Shown piece by piece: positions 1 through 8,456 of a stretch of 64,000 nucleotides of DNA. This stretch comes from JACPUX01 sp964517465 (GTDB lineage: Bacteria > Pseudomonadota > Gammaproteobacteria > Burkholderiales > Casimicrobiaceae). Both the position numbers and the translations under genes were made by a program. The stretch covers positions 5,753 through 69,752 of the forward strand of contig CAZFEK010000022.1 of assembly GCA_964517465.1 (NCBI GenBank), in the 5' to 3' direction. The notes under the pieces were generated by a model. It saw only the letters and a list, made by a program, of their open reading frames with translations. It did no database searches and had not been told where the DNA came from. Positions within the stretch are counted from its first letter, which is position 1; every line of letters starts with the position of its first letter.

Positions 1-1158
1 GCTGGAGTCGCGACGCGCGTAGTCGTATTCGGCACCGACGCGCAGCCAGCGCTGGATCTTGTAATGGGCTCTCAGCCCGAGGCTATTGCGCCGGTCAGCG
101 CGTTCAACGCCGTTGTAGGCGTCGTTAGCGAAGGCAGCGCTGGCCTCGGTGGTGAAGCGGCTAGACCAATCGTGTGTCCAGCGAGCCGAAAACTGCCGGG
201 TGACGATGTAATTGCCCAGGCCGGAAGGATCGGTGGCGGCGCGCGAGGTGGTCAGATCGAGGTGCGAATAGGTGAGGGGGCTCCAGCGTCCGGCCGCTTC
301 CCAACTGAAACCGGAGAAATCGGAACGCGAGGCGTCTTTAAAGTCTTTTTGCAGCAGACCGAGCTTCACGGTACCGGACGTCTTGGCCGTGGCGTCCCAG
401 GTTACGCCCGTGAGGTAGCGGCGCTCGCGGTTGTCGAGCAAGGAGGCGTCGGTTCGGTAGTCGAGGTCGGTGTGGCTGGCCTGAAAGAGCATCGAGGTCT
501 TGGGCGCTACGCGGTAATAAAAAGTGCCGCTGATGAAACCGGTGTTGAGATCGCCGAATTCGGTGATTTCGCGGTTGTTGTCGTAGCGTTTTTGCGCGAG
601 GCCCGCGGCGACCTCGATGCGTCCTTGGGCATCTTTGGCGCCATAGCGGAACTCTCCCGCCAGGGCGGAGGAATGCCACAGATCGGGGGAGTCGCTGATG
701 GCTCGGTCCGTGGAGCCGCGCGGGTCGTGCCGCTTGAGGTATTCGGCATTCAACTTGAGGCCGGTGCGCGCATCGAAACTCAGATTGGCGGCGCCCGAGA
801 GCTGGTGATCGCGATAGTTGTCGGCGCTGCTGTCCTTGAACCAGGCGTAGTTGCCGAAGTAGCCGGCGGTGAAAGTTTGCGGGCCGCTGCGCAATTCGGC
901 GATGAGCGCGGGCGACAGCGTGGTGTACATGGAGCTAAGCTCGTTGTTGGGCGCCAAGCCGACGTTGTCGTTTTGCCCTATTCCCAGGGTCAGGGCCGGG
1001 TAAATCACTAGCGGTTCGGCTTTGACGCCGGCCGCGCCTTCGAGGGGCAGCAGCGGTTGGCCTTGGATGACTTGTTGTGCGAGCGCCCCGCTCGCGGGAA
1101 AGAGAACGCCAAGCAGCAAAAGTGTGGCGCGTTCTTGAACTACGTGCGGGATCTTCAC
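1..1158 (-). CDS. EpsL-like outer-membrane beta-barrel protein (partial, C-terminus outside window)
   Basis: The minus-strand frame is open from a GTG at 1156-1158 to the window edge (386 codons). GGGAGG lies 8 nt before the GTG. The first 27 residues are a signal peptide ending ALA-QQ. The rest is a run of short amphipathic strands rich in Tyr, Arg, Asp and Asn with turns such as DNNRE and KDFKDASR, typical of an outer-membrane barrel. Length and pattern resemble the BBP2_2 / EpsL family linked to exopolysaccharide export in PEP-CTERM/exosortase bacteria; no partner gene is visible here, so the pathway link is inference. A 315-codon plus-strand frame opposite it is a codon-bias shadow. Confidence 0.7.
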   Translation of the reverse strand, partial: MKIPHVVQERATLLLLGVLFPASGALAQQVIQGQPLLPLEGAAGVKAEPLVIYPALTLGIGQNDNVGLAPNNELSSMYTTLSPALIAELRSGPQTFTAGYFGNYAWFKDSSADNYRDHQLSGAANLSFDARTGLKLNAEYLKRHDPRGSTDRAISDSPDLWHSSALAGEFRYGAKDAQGRIEVAAGLAQKRYDNNREITEFGDLNTGFISGTFYYRVAPKTSMLFQASHTDLDYRTDASLLDNRERRYLTGVTWDATAKTSGTVKLGLLQKDFKDASRSDFSGFSWEAAGRWSPLTYSHLDLTTSRAATDPSGLGNYIVTRQFSARWTHDWSSRFTTEASAAFANDAYNGVERADRRNSLGLRAHYKIQRWLRVGAEYDYARRDSS

Positions 1159-1516
1159 GGAAGATGCCTCCCAGGTGATATTGAGCCAACTTATTTTTCC
1201 GCCTGACCCGCTGCGCCAGAGCTTCGGCGCCAGACACCCCAAAAAAGCGAGAAAAGCGATGCGTATGATAACCGAACTTGCCCCCTAAAGGACAAGCAAA
1301 TTGTGTATTTCCAAGGTGGATCGGGTGGCGCATTGTGGCTTTCTCGGCGGGTGCCCACTGATCCAGGGTGAAAAAATACCGGGTGTAAATGAAATTGTCA
1401 TCATCCAAATGAATTAGATCAACCTCACGGGTTTTACGAACCGTCGCCCACCGGCGCGACTGCGCAGTCCAACCCCTCCCATTCGCCCTGATTCCCGTGC
1501 TCGCCGGTGCGGCCTA
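1159..1516. other. Intergenic region between the EpsL-like gene and nadK
   Basis: About 360 bases without a convincing gene. It has an AT-rich patch at about 1379-1425 and a small hairpin (arms 1277-1283 and 1290-1296, one G-T pair). It presumably carries the promoter of the minus-strand gene. I looked for a sigma54 -24/-12 pair, expected for some PEP-CTERM-linked genes, and found none with correct spacing. Minus-strand frames here (157 and 119 codons) have no family features. Confidence 0.5.
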
Positions 1517-1544
1517 CTGACGCGGCTGTACGCTTGGGTATAAT
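1517..1544 (+). promoter_or_regulatory. sigma70-type promoter of nadK-recN
   Basis: CTGACG (1517-1522), a 16-base spacer and a perfect TATAAT (1539-1544). The transcript would start near 1551, leaving about 120 nt of leader before nadK. Confidence 0.6.
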
Positions 1545-1572
1545 CCCTTTGAAAGTTGACGTTCAAGGCGCT

Positions 1573-1668
1573 ATGGCCCAGCTCCACCCCGTTCGTTTGC
1601 TTGCCCTTACTGTTGCGGCGGCCCCGGTGTTTTTGGCGCTGGCGCGAGGCGAGGCGCATATTCGATAA
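1573..1668 (+). CDS. Possible 31-residue leader peptide overlapping nadK
   Basis: ATG at 1573 opens 31 codons ending in TAA at 1666-1668. That stop shares one base with the nadK ATG (1668-1670), the arrangement used for translational coupling. AAGG sits 4 nt before the ATG. The predicted peptide starts MAQLHPVRLLALTVAA and has one hydrophobic stretch at residues 9-23. The frame is short and could be chance. It lies fully between the promoter and nadK, so it would be translated first if real. Confidence 0.3.
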   Translation: MAQLHPVRLLALTVAAAPVFLALARGEAHIR

Positions 1669-2582
1669 TGGAAAATCCTGACCGAAGTTCAGAGAACATG
1701 CGTTTTCCAAGTATCGGCCTAGTCGGTCGCCACAACAGCCCGGGCATCGCCGAGCCCCTGGAAAAGCTCGCACGCTGTCTGGCGGGACGGGGATGCAGTG
1801 TCACCATCGAGGCCGAAACGGCCGCCCTGACGCCCGTGGCGGGCTATCGCGCGGTACCGGCGGAACGCCTGGGGGCTGAAGTAGATCTGGTGATCGTGCT
1901 CGGCGGCGACGGCACCATGTTGTCGATTGCTCGGCTGCTGGCGCCCTACGGCGTGCCGCTCATCGGCATCAACCAGGGCCGCCTGGGCTTTCTCACCGAC
2001 ATTGCACTCTCCGAGGTTGAAACCGTGCTGGCGGCAATGCTCGAAGGCGAGTTCGAGCAAGAGGAGCGGCGGCTTCTTGCATGCGAGCACGTTCGTGAGG
2101 GGAGCAGCCCGGAGCGCTCTTTGGCGCTCAACGACGTGGTGATCAATCGCGGCGTCACCGGCAGCATGATCGAGTGCGCCATTCACATCGACGGGCGCTT
2201 CGTCTCCAGTTTGCGCGCCGACGGGCTGATCGTCGCCACGCCGACGGGGTCCACGGCCTACGCCCTGTCCTCGCAGGGGCCGATCGTGCATCCGGCAGTG
2301 CCCGCCTTTGCGCTGGTGCCCGTTGCGCCGCATGCCTTGACCCATCGGCCGATCATCGTGAGCGATCAAAGCGTGCTGACCATTACCGTGCTCAAGGGGC
2401 GCGACGCCGGCCTGCATTGCGACGGCCAGTCGCACTTTCGCCTGCAGGAGGGTGAGGAAGTCCGCATCAGCCGCGCGGTAGAGCGCGTGCAGCTTCTGCA
2501 TCCGCGCAGCTACGATTATTACGCCATGCTGCGCGAAAAGCTGCACTGGACGGAAACGCCCGAAAAGCTTCGCGCCCGCTGA
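1668..2582 (+). CDS. nadK: NAD kinase
   Basis: Phosphorylates NAD to NADP in the cytoplasm. The 304-residue product has the family signatures in order: GGDGTML (79-85, nucleotide site and catalytic Asp), NDVVINRG (155-162) and ADGLIVATPTGSTAYALS (184-201). Another start at 1698 (MRFPSIG) gives 294 residues, nearer to the usual family N-terminus. The 1668 start was kept because a GAGG stands before it and none stands before 1698. The stop overlaps the recN start by one base (TGATG), so nadK and recN are probably cotranscribed and coupled, an order common in proteobacteria. Confidence 0.95.
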   Translation: MENPDRSSENMRFPSIGLVGRHNSPGIAEPLEKLARCLAGRGCSVTIEAETAALTPVAGYRAVPAERLGAEVDLVIVLGGDGTMLSIARLLAPYGVPLIGINQGRLGFLTDIALSEVETVLAAMLEGEFEQEERRLLACEHVREGSSPERSLALNDVVINRGVTGSMIECAIHIDGRFVSSLRADGLIVATPTGSTAYALSSQGPIVHPAVPAFALVPVAPHALTHRPIIVSDQSVLTITVLKGRDAGLHCDGQSHFRLQEGEEVRISRAVERVQLLHPRSYDYYAMLREKLHWTETPEKLRAR

Positions 2583-4246
2583 TGCTGCGTCAACTTTCGA
2601 TCCGCGATTTCGTCATCGTCTCGGCGGAAGAGCTGGATTTTTCGAGCGGCTTTACCACGCTGACCGGGGAAACCGGCGCGGGCAAGTCCATTCTGCTCGA
2701 CGCTCTCGGGCTGCTCCTGGGTGAGCGCGGCGAAGCGGGGCTCATTCGCGCGGGTGCGGGGCGGGCGGAACTCAGCGCGGGTTTTGATCTCGACGATGCG
2801 CCTCGCGCTGCCGCCTGGCTCGCCGATCAGCAACTCGAGTCAGACAGCGGCTTGTTGTTGCGCCGCGTGCTCGATGCCCAGGGCAAGAGCCGCTGTTGGA
2901 TCAACGGGCGGCCGGCCACGCTGCAACAACTGCGTGAAGTCGGCGAGATGTTGGTCGACATTCACGGGCAGCACGCGCACCAGTCGCTCTCGCGCGCCGA
3001 GGTGCAGCGCGAGTTGCTTGACGGTTTTGGCGGGCTCGATGGACAGGCAAAGACCGTCGCGCAAAACTGGCGCGACTGGCGCGAAGCGCGCGAGCGACTC
3101 GATGCCGCGGCCCGCGATTCGGCAAAGGTGGCCGAAGAACGCAGTTCCTTGGCCGAGCGTGCTGCAGAGCTCGATGCGCTCAATGCGGACCCGCAGGAGT
3201 GGGCGAGGCTTTCCGCCGGGCAGACGCGCCTGGCGCATGCGGCCGGATTGCTGGAGGCCGCCGCCGGAGCAGAAGAGCAGCTGGAGGCGGGCGAGGAGAG
3301 CTTGGCACGAACACTTGCGCAAGTCGTCGCCCGTTTGCGCGTGCAGCTCATGCATGACGCAGCGCTTGCGCCTATCGTCGAATTGATCGATGGCGGTCGC
3401 ATTCAGCTGGAGGAAGCCGCGCATGCTTTGCGCGCCTATCGAGAGCGCTTGGAAGTCGATCCCGCCGAGCTGGAACGGGTGGAGACGCGATTGGCAGCGA
3501 TGCACGATCTCGCGCGCAAGCATCGAGTCAGGCCCGAGGGCCTGCCGCAGTTGCAGGAAGAAACCCGTAGGCGCCTTGCGGCTATCGAAGACGCGGCAGA
3601 TTTGCCTGCCTTGGAAAAGCGCCTGGCCCAAGCGCAAGCAAGTTACCAATCCGCCGCCCAGGCGCTCAGTGCGGGGCGCGCCGTGGCGGCGCAGGCGCTG
3701 GGCCAAAGGGTAAGCCAGGCGATGCAAACCCTGGCCATGGCGGGCGGCGCGCTGGAGATCGCGTTGACGCCGCGCGCTGAGGCGGCAAGTTTTGGTTTGG
3801 AAGATGTGGAATTTCGTTTTCGGGCCCATCCCCAGCAACCGGCCGGCGCTTTGTCGCGAGTGGCCTCCGGAGGCGAACTCTCGCGCTTGAGCCTAGCCAT
3901 CCAAGTGGCTACCAGCGAGGTGGCGCAAGTTCCGACTTTGATCTTTGACGAGGTCGATGCCGGCATCGGGGGACGGGTGGCGGAAACGGTAGGCCGTCTG
4001 CTGCAGGGTTTGGGAGCAAAACGACAGGTGTTGTGCGTGACTCACCTGCCGCAAGTTGCCGCTTGCGCCGACGACCAATGGCGGGTTGCCAAAGCCGCCA
4101 ACGCCCATGGCGTGGAGACGCAACTGAAGCGACTGTCCGCGCCGGAGCGAGTTGAGGAGCTCGCGCGCATGCTGGGCGGCGCCCAAATCACCGCCAAGAC
4201 CCGGGCCCACGCGCAGGAAGTATTGGATTCCTGCCGGCGTCAGTGA
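2582..4246 (+). CDS. recN: DNA repair protein RecN
   Basis: SMC-like ATPase of double-strand-break repair, 554 residues, the usual length. Walker A GETGAGKS is at 29-36; the ABC signature SGGELSR is at about 428 and Walker B LIFDEVDAGIGG at about 453-464. Between them lies a long Ala/Glu/Leu/Arg-rich region expected to form the coiled-coil arms. It starts inside the nadK stop. The last 7 bases overlap the end of the convergent Crp/Fnr gene. I saw no obvious LexA box directly upstream, since recN sits behind nadK. Confidence 0.96.
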   Translation: MLRQLSIRDFVIVSAEELDFSSGFTTLTGETGAGKSILLDALGLLLGERGEAGLIRAGAGRAELSAGFDLDDAPRAAAWLADQQLESDSGLLLRRVLDAQGKSRCWINGRPATLQQLREVGEMLVDIHGQHAHQSLSRAEVQRELLDGFGGLDGQAKTVAQNWRDWREARERLDAAARDSAKVAEERSSLAERAAELDALNADPQEWARLSAGQTRLAHAAGLLEAAAGAEEQLEAGEESLARTLAQVVARLRVQLMHDAALAPIVELIDGGRIQLEEAAHALRAYRERLEVDPAELERVETRLAAMHDLARKHRVRPEGLPQLQEETRRRLAAIEDAADLPALEKRLAQAQASYQSAAQALSAGRAVAAQALGQRVSQAMQTLAMAGGALEIALTPRAEAASFGLEDVEFRFRAHPQQPAGALSRVASGGELSRLSLAIQVATSEVAQVPTLIFDEVDAGIGGRVAETVGRLLQGLGAKRQVLCVTHLPQVAACADDQWRVAKAANAHGVETQLKRLSAPERVEELARMLGGAQITAKTRAHAQEVLDSCRRQ

Positions 4247-4899
4247 AATTTGCGCAGCGCGACGAGATCCACGATTTCGACGCCGCCGCGCGTCAAACGC
4301 ACGATGCCCTGGGCTTCGAGATCCTTGAGGATTTGATTCGCTGACTGGCGAGTGAGCGAGACCATCTGCGCCAGTTGCTCCTGCGGAATGCGGATTTCGC
4401 GTTGCGCGCGATCGCGTCCGGCGCCATAACCCTCGGCGATCATCACCAGACGCTGGGCGAGTCGCAGCGGCCCCGGCAAAAGTGTCATTGCTTCCAGCGC
4501 GACGAAGGTCAGGCGCAGCTTTTCCGTGAGCAGCTGCGCGAGCTCTCGCCAGTAGTGCGGTTTTGCCTCGAGCATGGCGCGCAGGCCTTGTTGCGGCACT
4601 TGCAAGAGCAGCGAGGGGCCGATGGCATAAGCGTCATGGGTGCGCGGGCCGCCGTCGAACAAGGCGATTTCGCCAAACCAATTGGGCGGTTCCAGCATCA
4701 CCAGAAGAGCCTCTTTGCCCGATTCCGCAGTGCCGCTCACCCGCAGCATGCCCTCCAGAAGAGCATAAATTCCGTCGGGCGCGTCACCGCGGCAGAAGAG
4801 GCGCTCGCCTGCGGCAAGCGTTCTGAACTGGGCGGTGGCGAGCAAGTCTTCACGCAGCGGGCCGGAGATCCGAGCAAACCACTGCCCGGTCCCCAGCAA
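4240..4899 (-). CDS. Crp/Fnr-family transcriptional regulator
   Basis: The 219-residue protein has an N-terminal cyclic-nucleotide-binding-like barrel (about 15-130, with GDAPDGIYALLEG and NWFGEIALFDGG) and a C-terminal winged helix whose recognition helix is QMVSLTRQSANQILKDLE (about 176-193). There is no N-terminal Cys cluster, so it is not an Fnr-type iron-sulfur sensor. The best start is a TTG at 4897-4899; no in-frame ATG stands before it. Its 3' end overlaps recN by 7 bases. The effector is unknown; the neighbouring ThDP/FAD operon starts more than 3 kb upstream, so a regulatory link is only a guess. Confidence 0.9.
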   Translation of the reverse strand: MLGTGQWFARISGPLREDLLATAQFRTLAAGERLFCRGDAPDGIYALLEGMLRVSGTAESGKEALLVMLEPPNWFGEIALFDGGPRTHDAYAIGPSLLLQVPQQGLRAMLEAKPHYWRELAQLLTEKLRLTFVALEAMTLLPGPLRLAQRLVMIAEGYGAGRDRAQREIRIPQEQLAQMVSLTRQSANQILKDLEAQGIVRLTRGGVEIVDLVALRKFH

Positions 4900-4976
4900 T
4901 GCCCGATGGTCTGACGATATTTGCGCCGTGATCCGCTCCCTCGAGGCCGGATGATGACCGTGTTTGCCCCGCCGAA

Positions 4977-6710
4977 TTAGCCCGTGAGGCGCCGTTTCAG
5001 CGCGCGGGAAACAAAACGCAAGCGCTGCGACAGCGGGAAGCGCTTGAAGTTGGTCTTCACCGCTCCTTGGGTAAAAGCAGTGCGCTTGGTGTAATCGATC
5101 TCGACGTCGACTACGGCGGGCCGACCGCTCGCTGCCGCCTGGCGCGCCGCGGCGATGCCTGCGCCGAGATCGGCATCGCTCTTGATGGACACGTATTCGG
5201 CGCCGGTCGCAATGGCAACGCCTTCGAGATCCAGCGCCCCGATCGCGGTGCAGGGCTTGCGGTTATACGGGATTTCTTGCGCTTGGGCGATCTGCGACAG
5301 TTCGCCGTCGTGGAAGACGAAGTAGGCTATCCCCAGTCCGAGCCGCGTGGCGGTGAGGATTTCCATGCAAGTCATGAGGAAGGCACCGTCACCCACGATG
5401 GCGACAACCTCGCGTTCCGGGTTGGCGAGTTTGGCACCGATCGCGGCCGGCACGGCGTAGCCCATGGCGTTGAAATCGGTGGGCACGATCAGGGAATTGG
5501 AGGTGCGCACTTCGAACAGTTCGGCCGTGAGGTAGGTGTGGTTGCCGTCGTCGACCACGGTGATCACGTCATCGGGCAATGCCGCGCGCAGAGCGGCGAA
5601 GAAGCGCCCGGGGTTCACCCGCCCCTTACTGTCATGAGCGAACCAGGCGGCAAGATAGGCCGACTTATCGGTTTTGATTTGCCGGTGCAGGGCTTGATCC
5701 GGCGGGCGGGGCGGGCCCAGCGCCTGCAGTGCTTGCAGCAAGGCGGGTAGCACAAGTTTGGCATCGCCCTCGAGGCGCACTGCCGCCGGGTGGTTGCGAT
5801 CGAAAACCGCTTGATTGATGTCTACGTGCACGAGCGCTGGCGGCACCCGGGCGCCAAAGCTGCCCGTGGCGATTTCGCTGAAGCGAGTGCCTACCGCCAG
5901 AAGGGCGTCGCATTGGGCGAAAGCATGCTGCGCCGCGGGCACTGCCGTCGGGCCAAAACCGAAACCGACGTGCAAGGGATGTGGTCCGCAAAAGGCGCTG
6001 AGCCCTTGGAGCGTCGTCGCGACCGGCGCTTGCAAGAACTCGGCGATTGCGCGCGTGCTGGCTTCGGCTTCGCGCGCCCCCCAGCCCACGAATATCCCCG
6101 CTCTTTTGGCTTGCAGCAGCAGCCGAGCGGCTTTTTCGATCGCCTCCGCCGAGGGCAGCGCTGCCACCGGCTTCGCCGGAGCCGGTGGCAGCTCGCCGGT
6201 CTCTCCCGGGAAAAGCTGCAGGTTCACCGGCAACTCGATGAATACCGGGCCGGGTTCACCCGAATGGGCGATGGTGTAGGCCCGATAGATGGTGGGCACG
6301 ATGTCGGCATGCTTTTCGATCTTGAAACAGGCCTTGGTCAGAGCGCGCATGAAAGCGAGTTGATCGATTTCGTGCAACTGATAATGGCGATCGAGATCGG
6401 TGCGTATGCCCCCGCTGATGACGAGCATGGGAATGCCATCGAGGAAGGCTTCGCCGATGCCTGACGCCGCGTGTGTGGCGCCGGCGGCCGGCACGATGGC
6501 AAGCGTGCCGGTGGTGCCCGAGCTGCGGCTCACCGCGTCGGCCATGAAAGACGCCCCGCCCTCGTGGGTTACCAAGATCGGCGTGATGGAGTTCGATTTG
6601 TTGAGTTCGTCGTAAAGCTCGGTGTTGTGCACTCCCGGAATCCCGAAGGTGAAAGACACGCCCAAGTTCTCCAGGGCGCGCACCGCCAGTTGTGCGCCGG
6701 TTGCTTTCAT
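4977..6710 (-). CDS. Acetolactate-synthase-like thiamine diphosphate enzyme
   Basis: The 577-residue protein has the three-domain fold of the ThDP-dependent decarboxylase/synthase family (IlvB-like). Catalytic Glu50 is in VTHEGGASFMAD; a central FAD/DHS-like domain follows; the ThDP/Mg site GDGAFLMTCMEIL lies near 440. The usual Asn-Asn that ends the ThDP motif is His-Asp (HDGELSQI), so one Mg ligand is Asp in place of Asn. No ilvN-type regulatory subunit is present, which argues against branched-chain synthesis. It lies 15 bp downstream of an FAD dehydrogenase on the same strand, so both probably act in one oxidative pathway on an unidentified 2-oxo substrate. Confidence 0.85.
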   Translation of the reverse strand: MKATGAQLAVRALENLGVSFTFGIPGVHNTELYDELNKSNSITPILVTHEGGASFMADAVSRSSGTTGTLAIVPAAGATHAASGIGEAFLDGIPMLVISGGIRTDLDRHYQLHEIDQLAFMRALTKACFKIEKHADIVPTIYRAYTIAHSGEPGPVFIELPVNLQLFPGETGELPPAPAKPVAALPSAEAIEKAARLLLQAKRAGIFVGWGAREAEASTRAIAEFLQAPVATTLQGLSAFCGPHPLHVGFGFGPTAVPAAQHAFAQCDALLAVGTRFSEIATGSFGARVPPALVHVDINQAVFDRNHPAAVRLEGDAKLVLPALLQALQALGPPRPPDQALHRQIKTDKSAYLAAWFAHDSKGRVNPGRFFAALRAALPDDVITVVDDGNHTYLTAELFEVRTSNSLIVPTDFNAMGYAVPAAIGAKLANPEREVVAIVGDGAFLMTCMEILTATRLGLGIAYFVFHDGELSQIAQAQEIPYNRKPCTAIGALDLEGVAIATGAEYVSIKSDADLGAGIAAARQAAASGRPAVVDVEIDYTKRTAFTQGAVKTNFKRFPLSQRLRFVSRALKRRLTG

Positions 6711-6725
6711 GTCGAGTTCTCCTTC

Positions 6726-8327
6726 TCAGGTGTTTCGTGCTGCTTCGCGGCCGGCGACGCGGCCGGAAAAAATGCATCCGCCGAGAAACGACCCTTCGAG
6801 CGCGCGCAAGCCATGCATGCCGCCACCGCCAAAGCCGGCCGCTTCACCCGCGGCGTAAAGACCAGGGATCGGTTCCCCGCCGGCGCCAAGCGCCCGACCG
6901 GCCAGATCCGTGGCAATGCCTCCCAGACTCTTGCGGCTGATGATGAATTCACGCACGGCGATGAACGGGCCGGCCCGCGGATCGGCGATCGGCTGGAATT
7001 TGCAAGTGCGGATGCGGTCGCCTTTCCAGAGGCGCAGCTGTGCAAGGCGTTGCAACTGCTCGTCGGGGAACTTTTGCCCACCGTCCGCGAGGGCGCGGTC
7101 ATACTGCGCCACGGCGCCCTCCACCGCTTCCCGCTGCACCGCGTCGTCGCCATTGAGCGCGTTCATGCGGGAAACAAGCTCCGCAAGCGTGTCGGCGATG
7201 ACGAAGTCTTCGCAGGATTCGACGATGTTCCGATATAACCAGCGGTTGCCAAAAACCAGGTCGCGCAGGAAGCAGAAGATTCGCCGCTCGCGGATGGAGG
7301 GATTGAACTCCGCGCCGGAAACGGCGAGCTCTTTGAGGGCGATCTTGCGGTTCATCACTTGCCAAGAGTAGGCGCGTTCTTCGCGGCAAATGCGGGTGAC
7401 CAGATCGCGCGTGTCGAAACCACTGACCAGCGGCGGATGGAAGCGCTCGCCGCGCCAATTGAGCCAGAGCGCCGAACGCGGCGGCACCAGCGACAGCCCA
7501 TGCTGCGGCTTGCGCGGGCGGGGGTGGTGCACGCCCGCGGCGTAATTCCACATCCGGTCGAGATGAGTGATGCGGCCGCCCGCAACCGCCACGGCATCAT
7601 GCAAGCGGCCGTCGGCAAAGCGGTGGGAGCCATTGAGCAGAGTCTGCGGCGGCTTGCTCCAATCGGCGTGCCAGTTCTGCCGCACGCGATCCATGCTGCC
7701 GTTGATGCCGCCGGCGGCGATGATCACCGCGCCGGCGCGAAACTCGAAAGTTTGTCCGCTTTCTTCGGCGACTCCCGCGACTCCGACCGCTCGGCCGTTT
7801 TCCAGGACTAATCTGTCCACACGCTGTCCGAAATGCAGTTGCAGCCGCGCCGCATGGCGGTGCTGCCGCAGACGCTGGATCAGGTTCAAGGCCAGCACCT
7901 GCCCGGTGCCCCAAACGATGTGAAAGCGCGGCACCGAATTGCCGCGAGTCGTCAGGCCGCGTTCGATCCAGTTGGGCACCGGGAAGAAACGTATCCCGCC
8001 GGCCCGCAGCCAGTCTCCGACTTCGATTCGATTGTGCTCGACATAGGCCTTCGCCCACGCCATGGGCCAGTGATCTTGGTCGCTGAGCTCGCCGAAGGCG
8101 AGCCAATCCGCCAGCGCAAGCTCAGGGGAATCTTTGAGTCCCTGGCGACGCTGCTCGGGGCTGTCGACCAGGAAGATGCCGCCAAAACTTTCCTTGGCCA
8201 GGCCCCCGAAGTTGGCTTCGGCGTCGCGATCCAGCAGCAAGACCGAGCGTCCGATCTCGAGCGCCTCGATGGCGGCACAAATGCCCGCAATGCCGCCTCC
8301 GACGATCAGCACATCTGCGTTTTTCAT
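6726..8327 (-). CDS. FAD-binding dehydrogenase (fumarate reductase/ketosteroid dehydrogenase-like)
   Basis: Begins MKNADVLIVGGGIAGICAA, the Rossmann FAD motif (GGGIAG, 10-15), after an excellent GGAGGAG 4 nt upstream; this start was preferred over one 11 codons earlier. Later features are GAVIIAAGGING and a C-terminal FAD-closing segment with GLYAAGEAAGFGGGGMHG. About 533 residues, matching predicted oxidoreductases of the succinate dehydrogenase flavoprotein superfamily. It is probably a soluble flavoenzyme, since no transport signal is evident. First gene of a two-gene operon with the ThDP enzyme (15-bp gap). The substrate cannot be read from sequence. Confidence 0.85.
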   Translation of the reverse strand: MKNADVLIVGGGIAGICAAIEALEIGRSVLLLDRDAEANFGGLAKESFGGIFLVDSPEQRRQGLKDSPELALADWLAFGELSDQDHWPMAWAKAYVEHNRIEVGDWLRAGGIRFFPVPNWIERGLTTRGNSVPRFHIVWGTGQVLALNLIQRLRQHRHAARLQLHFGQRVDRLVLENGRAVGVAGVAEESGQTFEFRAGAVIIAAGGINGSMDRVRQNWHADWSKPPQTLLNGSHRFADGRLHDAVAVAGGRITHLDRMWNYAAGVHHPRPRKPQHGLSLVPPRSALWLNWRGERFHPPLVSGFDTRDLVTRICREERAYSWQVMNRKIALKELAVSGAEFNPSIRERRIFCFLRDLVFGNRWLYRNIVESCEDFVIADTLAELVSRMNALNGDDAVQREAVEGAVAQYDRALADGGQKFPDEQLQRLAQLRLWKGDRIRTCKFQPIADPRAGPFIAVREFIISRKSLGGIATDLAGRALGAGGEPIPGLYAAGEAAGFGGGGMHGLRALEGSFLGGCIFSGRVAGREAARNT

Positions 8328-8380
8328 GGTCTCCTCCAAGCGAGATTTTGCGAGGAGCATAGGCGGGAGGCAAGGGGGCG

Positions 8381-8400
8381 TCTGTCGGGTAGCCGACAGA
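8381..8400. promoter_or_regulatory. Perfect inverted repeat upstream of the FAD dehydrogenase operon
   Basis: Arms TCTGTCGG and CCGACAGA (8 bp each) around a 4-base loop, 54 bp upstream of the operon start. No T-run follows on either strand, so it suits an operator or leader hairpin better than a terminator. Confidence 0.4.
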
Positions 8401-8456
8401 GCCCGGGGCGCTCAATCAAGCGGGCGTCGTTGCCTAAGCTTGCCCGCGCGCAAGTG

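Noticed and set aside
64..1011. Long plus-strand open frame (315 codons) opposite the EpsL-like gene
   Set aside because: No domain, no ribosome site; codon bias of the GC-rich minus-strand gene keeps the opposite frame open.
1159..1516. sigma54 promoter or cyclic-di-GMP riboswitch upstream of the EpsL-like gene
   Set aside because: GG/GC pairs do not have the required 10-base spacing, and the conserved GEMM riboswitch core is absent.
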